Of a stretch of DNA of 10,740 nt, positions 6,857 through 10,740 are shown one piece after another. Origin of the DNA: Desulfoprunum sp. (GTDB lineage: Bacteria; Desulfobacterota; Desulfobulbia; Desulfobulbales; Desulfocapsaceae); assembly GCA_030696435.1 (NCBI GenBank), contig JAUYSF010000138.1:1-10740 (forward strand), given 5' to 3'. Under the pieces are notes generated by a model. The model had not been told where the DNA came from. It made no database searches and worked only from the letters and a program-made list of their open reading frames with translations. Numbering within the stretch: position 1 is the first letter of the stretch; the number at the start of each line of letters is the position of its first letter. The position numbers and the translations under genes were made by a program.

Positions 6857-6888
6857 GCGGAAGTTTTATGCGGAAGTTTTGCGCGGAT
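6857..6888 (+). repeat. Direct repeat with 13-bp period
   Basis: GCGGAAGTTTT occurs at 6857-6867 and again, perfectly, at 6870-6880. A third, degraded unit begins GCGGAT at 6883. The period is 13 bases. It lies between the regulator promoter and the nuo promoters. It may be a multi-copy binding site; I cannot say for which protein. Confidence 0.7.
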
Positions 6889-6910
6889 GGCTGTTCTATT
6901 TCGCGCAAAA
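6877..6910. repeat. Inverted repeat TTTTGCGCG / CGCGCAAAA
   Basis: TTTTGCGCG (6877-6885) and CGCGCAAAA (6902-6910) are perfect 9-bp inverse copies around a 16-base gap. The right arm runs into a stretch of A residues, so it is not a terminator for either neighbouring gene. The left arm overlaps the direct repeats at 6857-6888. It could be a DNA-binding dyad or a cruciform-prone element. Confidence 0.6.
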
Positions 6911-6922
6911 AAAATTATAACA

Positions 6923-6941
6923 CAATATGGGATTAAAATTG
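6923..6941. promoter_or_regulatory. Candidate LysR-type box (CAAT-N11-ATTG) at the nuo promoter
   Basis: CAAT (6923-6926) and ATTG (6938-6941) are inverse copies with an 11-base gap, fitting the T-N11-A pattern of LysR-family sites. It abuts the -35 element of the upstream nuo promoter candidate at 6939, a position from which a LysR regulator commonly activates or blocks. The short AT-rich arms make chance occurrence quite possible. Confidence 0.35.
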
Positions 6942-6967
6942 ACCAAATCACCATCGTGCGGTAATTT
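6939..6967 (+). promoter_or_regulatory. Candidate upstream nuo promoter
   Basis: TTGACC at 6939-6944 is followed after 17 bases by TAATTT at 6962-6967. Spacing is ideal and the hexamers are moderate. It is the first of two tandem candidates before nuoA. Confidence 0.4.
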
Positions 6968-6985
6968 CAGTACATTAATTTAGTA

Positions 6986-7014
6986 TTGACACCCATTAAA
7001 CATTATTTTAAATT
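6986..7014 (+). promoter_or_regulatory. Candidate main nuo promoter
   Basis: A perfect TTGACA at 6986-6991 is followed after 17 bases by TAAATT at 7009-7014. The start would be near 7021, leaving a leader of about 87 bases before nuoA. The -35 and the following CCC match the tRNA-Gly promoter of this window (both TTGACACCC). Confidence 0.6.
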
Positions 7015-7107
7015 CTATATATCATTATTATTGAATAAATAAAACCTGTCCAATTGTCCGTATCGCTGGTATACAAACCTGAAATACCAACCGCAAGGAA
7101 ATGCAAT

Positions 7108-7527
7108 ATGGAACCACAGTTCACCGAATTTCTCTATCGAGACGATATCCTCTGGATAACCGCCTTCACCCTTGGCGGCCTGGCATTCGCCCTCGGGCCA
7201 ATCGCTATCGTCTACCTGTTAATGCCCCGCAAAACCCGTCAGATCAGCAACAAAGCCAGTCAAGCTATTGAGTGTGGCATGGACCCCATAGGCGATAGCT
7301 GGATCCGCTACGGGGTTGTCTTTTATCTCTATGCCCTCATTTTTCTCGCCTTTGATGTCGACGTTCTCTTTCTTTTTCCTGTAGCTCTGGCATACAATGA
7401 CGCTATGTTCGCCTACCGGGATTTAGTCGAAGTATTTCTTTTTGTTGCGATTTTATCACTTGCTGTCATCTATGCATGGATCAAGGGAGTATTCAGGTGG
7501 GAACGGAAAACATACCTTCGGCGTTAG
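7108..7527 (+). CDS. nuoA: NADH-quinone oxidoreductase (complex I) subunit A
   Basis: A small membrane subunit (139 residues) of complex I, at the joint between the peripheral arm and the membrane arm. Three hydrophobic segments lie at about 15-38, 68-92 and 103-127. Family motifs are IECGMDPIG (54-62), the segment from [14 protein letters not shown], and [10 protein letters not shown] (82-91). The last is usually FDVE; here D85 replaces the glutamate. The frame opens at 7054, but AAGGA at 7095-7099 stands 8 bases before the ATG at 7108, and [10 protein letters not shown] fits the family start. It is the first gene of the operon, and its end overlaps nuoB by 31 bases. Confidence 0.95.
   Translation: MEPQFTEFLYRDDILWITAFTLGGLAFALGPIAIVYLLMPRKTRQISNKASQAIECGMDPIGDSWIRYGVVFYLYALIFLAFDVDVLFLFPVALAYNDAMFAYRDLVEVFLFVAILSLAVIYAWIKGVFRWERKTYLRR
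7483..7489 (+). promoter_or_regulatory. Ribosome binding site deciding the GTG start of nuoB
   Basis: AAGGGAG lies inside the nuoA coding sequence, 7 bases before GTG 7497 and downstream of the competing ATG at 7476. This position fits only the GTG start. Confidence 0.7.
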
Positions 7528-7994
7528 TACAGTTTGCCACAGCTGACAAACTCATAAACCTGGGTAGGGCCAACTCTCTCTGGCCTTTGACCTTCGGCAT
7601 TGCCTGTTGCGCCATCGAGATGATGGCCGCCGGTTGCGCACGTTTTGATCTGGCCCGATTCGGGGCTGAGGTCTTTCGTCCCTCCCCCCGCCAGAGCGAT
7701 GTCATGATCGTGGCCGGCACGATTTCCAAAAAAATGGCCCCCGGGATCAAGACCCTCTACGACCAGATGCCCGAGCCCAAATGGGTAATTGCTATGGGAA
7801 ATTGCGCAATATCCGGCGGTCCGTTTGTCTTCGAAGGTCAGTACGGCATTATTGAGGGCGCGGATCAATTTCTGCCGGTTGACATCTATATCCCCGGTTG
7901 CCCACCCCGTCCCGAGGCCCTGATTGAAGGAATCATCGAACTCGAACACAAAATCACCGGATGGAGAAGATGGCCGAAAGTCAAGGCCGAGTAA
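7497..7994 (+). CDS. nuoB: Complex I subunit B (N2 iron-sulfur cluster subunit)
   Basis: NuoB carries cluster N2, which passes electrons to quinone at the interface with NuoD and NuoH. From the GTG at 7497 the product is 165 residues. The four N2 ligands are visible: adjacent C37 and C38 in [11 protein letters not shown]103 in MGNCAISGG and C135 in [29 protein letters not shown] (60-77) is typical. I prefer the GTG because AAGGGAG at 7483-7489 lies 7 bases upstream and the protein then begins like other NuoB ([12 protein letters not shown]). An in-frame ATG at 7476 would lengthen the nuoA overlap and lacks such a site. The segment [14 protein letters not shown] (110-123) differs from the usual YSVVQGVD version. 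Confidence 0.96.
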   Translation: MGTENIPSALVQFATADKLINLGRANSLWPLTFGIACCAIEMMAAGCARFDLARFGAEVFRPSPRQSDVMIVAGTISKKMAPGIKTLYDQMPEPKWVIAMGNCAISGGPFVFEGQYGIIEGADQFLPVDIYIPGCPPRPEALIEGIIELEHKITGWRRWPKVKAE

Positions 7995-8043
7995 GTGCAG
8001 CCCAGAGGAAACAGACCTCAGTTTCTCTCATCAGGACATACAT

Positions 8044-8592
8044 ATGATAATCAAAACTGTAAAAAAGAAGCTGTTCGATCTCTTCCCTGATCAGGCCGAA
8101 ACAGCCCCTCAAGTTGATGAAACTGGTGTTTCTGACGAGCAGCAGGTACCCGAAGGTAAGATTGACAAGAAAGTGCCGGCAGCGATCCGCCTCAATGGTG
8201 TTTTGGAATGCAACTATGCCGAGCACGGATACCATCTTGATGCTCAGCTTTCCTCGGAACAACTCCTCCCAGCCGTAACACTCCTCTTTGAATCCGGCTT
8301 TTTTATCGAGACCATTACCGGTGTTGATTGGATCAAAGAAGATCAGATAGAGGCTGTGTATGATTTCAGCCGCTATGATTTCGACCTCTGCCGGGTGGTC
8401 CTGAGAGTCCGGACAGCTCGAACCACGCCGATCCTGCCGACCATCACCGAAATCTACAGCGGGGCAAACTGGCATGAACGTGAGGCTCACGATTTTTTCG
8501 GAATCGTCTTTAAGGGCCATCCCCACCTCATCCCGCTGCTTCTCCCTGAAGACGCTCATTTTCACCCTCTCTTAAAGGATTTCAAGGCATGA
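8044..8592 (+). CDS. nuoC: Complex I subunit C (30 kDa subunit)
   Basis: NuoC is a peripheral-arm structural subunit beside NuoD and NuoB; the product is 182 residues. The family signature is HEREAHDFFGIVFKGHPHL, starting at residue 144. After it, the usual LRR and HPLRKD become LIP (162-164) and HPLLKD (174-179), so conserved arginines are lost. The first 45 or so residues are a lysine-rich helix followed by a polar, acidic linker (QAETAPQVDETGVSDEQQ) with no recognisable domain. The frame is open from 7924, but that would overlap nuoB deeply; AGGA at 8033-8036, 7 bases before ATG 8044, supports this start. Its stop overlaps the nuoD start as ATGA. It is separate from NuoD, not fused as in E. 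coli NuoCD. Confidence 0.92.
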   Translation: MIIKTVKKKLFDLFPDQAETAPQVDETGVSDEQQVPEGKIDKKVPAAIRLNGVLECNYAEHGYHLDAQLSSEQLLPAVTLLFESGFFIETITGVDWIKEDQIEAVYDFSRYDFDLCRVVLRVRTARTTPILPTITEIYSGANWHEREAHDFFGIVFKGHPHLIPLLLPEDAHFHPLLKDFKA

Positions 8593-9707
8593 CTGAGCCA
8601 ATTATCCTGCAATCGGATGAGACCTTTGTTCTCAACGTCGGACCGCAGCATCCGGCCACCCATGGGGTGCTCCGGGTCAAGATGACCATGGACGGTGAGT
8701 ATATTTATGATGCGGAAACGGTCATCGGCTACATTCACCGCATGCATGAGAAAATGGCCGAAAACCGGACCTACTCCCAGTATCTGCCCAATCTCAGTCG
8801 GCTCGACTACCTCTCGGCCATGGCCTATTGCCATGGCTATGTCCTTATCGTCGAAAAGGCCGCCTCCATTGAGGTGCCGGAGCGGGCCGAGTATATCAGG
8901 GCCATCACCGTCGAACTGAACCGCATTTCCTCACACCTCGTATGGTTCGGGGCCTTTGTCCTCGATCTCGGAGGTTTTTCCCCATTGATGTACGCCTTTG
9001 ATGACCGTGAACAGATTCTCGACCTGCTGGAGGGGATCACCGGTTCACGGCTGACCTACTGCTATTTTCGCTTCGGCGGCCTCTATAATGATATCGATGA
9101 CGAATTCATCCAAGGCACGCGGCAGTTCATTATACGGATGCGCAAGGCCTTGAAGATGTACCGTAAACTGGTCACCAAAAACATCATCCTGATGAAACGT
9201 CTCAAGGGCATCGCCCCGATTTCAGTTGATATGTGCCAGCGCTACGGGGCAACCGGACCGGTAGCCCGCGGTTCCGGCATCAACTATGATGTGCGCAAAA
9301 ACGAGCCCTATTCCGTCTACTCCGAGTTTGACTTTGACATTCCGGTCTTCACTGAGTGCGATTCCTATGCCCGCTACAACGTCCGGATGGAAGAAATGGA
9401 ACAATCACTCAGGATTATTGAACAAGGACTCGACAAACTGCCTGATGGTCCCGTCAATCCGGAGAAAAAACTCAAGGCCATAAAACTGCCGGTGGGAGAT
9501 TATTACGCAGCGGTCGAGGCGGGCCGCGGCAGTTTTGGTATCCGTATTGTCAGTGATGGCGACAAGAATCCCTACCGCCTCAAACTCCGTACCCCCACCT
9601 TTTCAAATATGCATCTCTTTGATGAGGCCTGCCGCGGCATGTTGATCTCTGACGCCTTGGCCTTCATGGGCAGTCTGGATCTGGTTATCCCCGAGATGGA
9701 CAGATAA
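8589..9707 (+). CDS. nuoD: Complex I subunit D (49 kDa subunit)
   Basis: NuoD forms, with NuoB and NuoH, the quinone-reduction chamber of complex I and descends from the large subunit of NiFe hydrogenases. The 372-residue product has GPQHPATHGVLR (18-29), whose histidines line the quinone site, and Y84 in HGYVLIVEK, matching the quinone-binding tyrosine of the family. IGYIHRMHEKMAENRTY (46-62), RLDYLSAM, IEVPERAEYIRAI, GSGINYDVRK and a C-terminal GSLDLVIPEMDR are recognisable. The usual PH before IGYLHRG is TV here, and the usual G after HR is M. Translation is probably coupled to nuoC through the ATGA overlap; AAAGGA just upstream is a usable ribosome binding site. nuoH follows after 11 bases. 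Confidence 0.96.
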   Translation: MTEPIILQSDETFVLNVGPQHPATHGVLRVKMTMDGEYIYDAETVIGYIHRMHEKMAENRTYSQYLPNLSRLDYLSAMAYCHGYVLIVEKAASIEVPERAEYIRAITVELNRISSHLVWFGAFVLDLGGFSPLMYAFDDREQILDLLEGITGSRLTYCYFRFGGLYNDIDDEFIQGTRQFIIRMRKALKMYRKLVTKNIILMKRLKGIAPISVDMCQRYGATGPVARGSGINYDVRKNEPYSVYSEFDFDIPVFTECDSYARYNVRMEEMEQSLRIIEQGLDKLPDGPVNPEKKLKAIKLPVGDYYAAVEAGRGSFGIRIVSDGDKNPYRLKLRTPTFSNMHLFDEACRGMLISDALAFMGSLDLVIPEMDR

Positions 9708-9718
9708 GGGTAAACAAT

Positions 9719-10714
9719 ATGACTCTCACATTCCTGAATGTCTTTATAGCCGTCCTCATCGCCATCGCCTTCGTCGCTGCTAATGCCGCCTACTTGGTCT
9801 GGTGCGAACGCAAAGGTGCCGGATTCATCCAGCGCCGTCCCGGTCCTGTCGAAAATGGCCCATGGGGCCTGCTGCAACCACCGGTTGACGGAATCAAACT
9901 GATGACCAAGCAGTTGCTGATCCCCGGTGGTGTCGATAAAATCGTCTTTATGGTGGCCCCAGTCCTGGCCATGTTCCCAACTATCATCAGCTTTGTCACC
10001 ATCCCCTTCAGCGAAAAGATCGTGGCCCATAACATGAACATCGGCCTGCTGATGATCTTTGTTTTCGGCTCGATGAGCGCCATGGCCCTACTCATGGCCG
10101 GTTGGAGCTCACGCAATAAATACTCGATGATTTCCTCGATCCGCGCCGTCTCCCAAGCCGTGGCCTATGAAATCCCGATGCTTGTGACCGTGATCACGAT
10201 AGTCATGATCACAGGTTCCATGGATCTTATGGAGATTGTCCACAGACAGAGTGGCGGTTTTTGGCACTGGAATGTCTGGCCACTGCAGAATGGACTTTTT
10301 AATATTCTCATGCCGATTTCCTTTCTGATCTTCTTTGTCTGTTCTCTGGCTGAGACCAACCGTGCCCCCTTTGATCTCGGCGAGGCTGAGAGTGAGCTGG
10401 TTGCCGGTTTTCATACCGAATATTCAAGTATGGGATTCGGCTTATTCTTCATGGGAGAATATGCCAATATCGTGATCGGAGCCTGCCTCACCACCATACT
10501 TTTTCTCGGAGGCTGGGACTGTCCCTTCGGCCTCTTTCCCGGTGTCTGGTGGTTTCTTCTGAAAGTGTACTGCCTCATCTTCACCTTTATCTGGATCCGC
10601 TGGACCTTTCCCCGCACCACGATCTACAGCCTGCTCAATCTCTCATGGAAGGTCTTGATACCGATTTCTCTCTTCAACCTGCTACTCACAGCGGGTCTCT
10701 TGAAGGTGTTTTAA
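9719..10714 (+). CDS. nuoH: Complex I subunit H (membrane subunit at the quinone site)
   Basis: NuoH is the membrane subunit (331 residues, normal length) that anchors the peripheral arm and forms the quinone entry channel. About eight hydrophobic segments are visible. Family motifs include ERKGAGFIQ (30-38), GLLQPPVDGIKL, MAGWSSRNKYSMISSIRAVSQ, the acidic loop AETNRAPFDLGEAESELV, GFHTEYSSMGFGLFFMGEY and TFPRTTIYSLLNLSWKVLIP. Two usually strict patches differ: GPNRVGP is GPVENGP (42-48) and KED before the proline is KQL (64-66). TAAGGG at 9705-9710 lies 8 bases before the ATG. It directly follows nuoD, with no nuoE, nuoF or nuoG between. Confidence 0.95.
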   Translation: MTLTFLNVFIAVLIAIAFVAANAAYLVWCERKGAGFIQRRPGPVENGPWGLLQPPVDGIKLMTKQLLIPGGVDKIVFMVAPVLAMFPTIISFVTIPFSEKIVAHNMNIGLLMIFVFGSMSAMALLMAGWSSRNKYSMISSIRAVSQAVAYEIPMLVTVITIVMITGSMDLMEIVHRQSGGFWHWNVWPLQNGLFNILMPISFLIFFVCSLAETNRAPFDLGEAESELVAGFHTEYSSMGFGLFFMGEYANIVIGACLTTILFLGGWDCPFGLFPGVWWFLLKVYCLIFTFIWIRWTFPRTTIYSLLNLSWKVLIPISLFNLLLTAGLLKVF

Positions 10715-10716
10715 TC

Positions 10717-10740
10717 ATGCACAAATATTTTAGCGAACTG
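10717..10740 (+). CDS. Start of the next operon gene, probably nuoI (cut by window edge)
   Basis: An ATG 2 bases after the nuoH stop, preceded by GAAGG at 10702-10706, opens a frame reading MHKYFSEL up to the right edge. Eight codons cannot identify it. Gene order in 11-subunit complex I operons (A-B-C-D-H-I) makes the ferredoxin-like subunit NuoI the natural expectation; this is inference from position only. Confidence 0.5.

Noticed and set aside
6877..6919. Terminator between the regulator and nuo, from the TTTTGCGCG inverted repeat and A/T run
   Set aside because: On the plus strand the stem is followed by A residues; on the minus strand T residues precede it. Neither gives the order stem then T-run, and both flanking genes read away from it.
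6914..6922. Second minus-strand promoter (extended -10 TGTTATAAT)
   Set aside because: The -10 is good, but no -35 hexamer is present at proper spacing, and a better regulator promoter lies closer to the gene.
7981..8565. A 194-codon minus-strand open frame opposite nuoC
   Set aside because: Antisense shadow of nuoC, which has the family signature and coupled neighbours.

Overview
The window is about 10.7 kb of chromosome with roughly balanced base composition and dense housekeeping genes on both strands. Gene order (rplM-rpsI-argC-truA, and nuoABCD followed directly by nuoH) and protein flavour point to a Desulfobacterota-type bacterium (former Deltaproteobacteria, perhaps Desulfobulbales). 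This is an inference from memory of gene order and motifs, not a database result. No phage, transposon, CRISPR array or toxin system is visible.

Positions 1-2427 are all minus strand. In transcription order they hold a lone hisB, an uncharacterised exported or lipoprotein gene, a strong intrinsic terminator, a TtcA-family tRNA thiolation enzyme, and the start of a DUF89 gene that runs off the left edge. The last two overlap by ATGA and are probably translationally coupled.

Positions 2640-3790 hold a plus-strand transcription unit. A good sigma70-type promoter drives tRNA-Gly(GCC), followed by a terminator-like hairpin, then rplM and rpsI, closed by a strong terminator. Next come argC, with a structured leader, and truA. 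truA converges on a LysR-type regulator gene of the CysL/YeiE kind (minus strand, 5776-6756).

A 351-base AT-rich spacer (6757-7107) separates this regulator from a divergent complex I operon. It holds a minus-strand promoter for the regulator, two plausible tandem plus-strand promoters for nuo, LysR-type dyads, a 13-bp-period direct repeat and an inverted repeat. From 7108 to the right edge lie nuoA, nuoB, nuoC, nuoD, nuoH and the first 8 codons of another gene (nuoI by position). nuoE, nuoF and nuoG are not between nuoD and nuoH, the layout of the 11-subunit complex I type that lacks the NADH-oxidising module. Several subunits depart from usual complex I signatures near the quinone and interface regions.

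I do not see a wholly new system. The points most worth a second look are the regulator/nuo intergenic region, the complex I variant, and three RNA-leader-like structures (before ttcA, rplM and argC).
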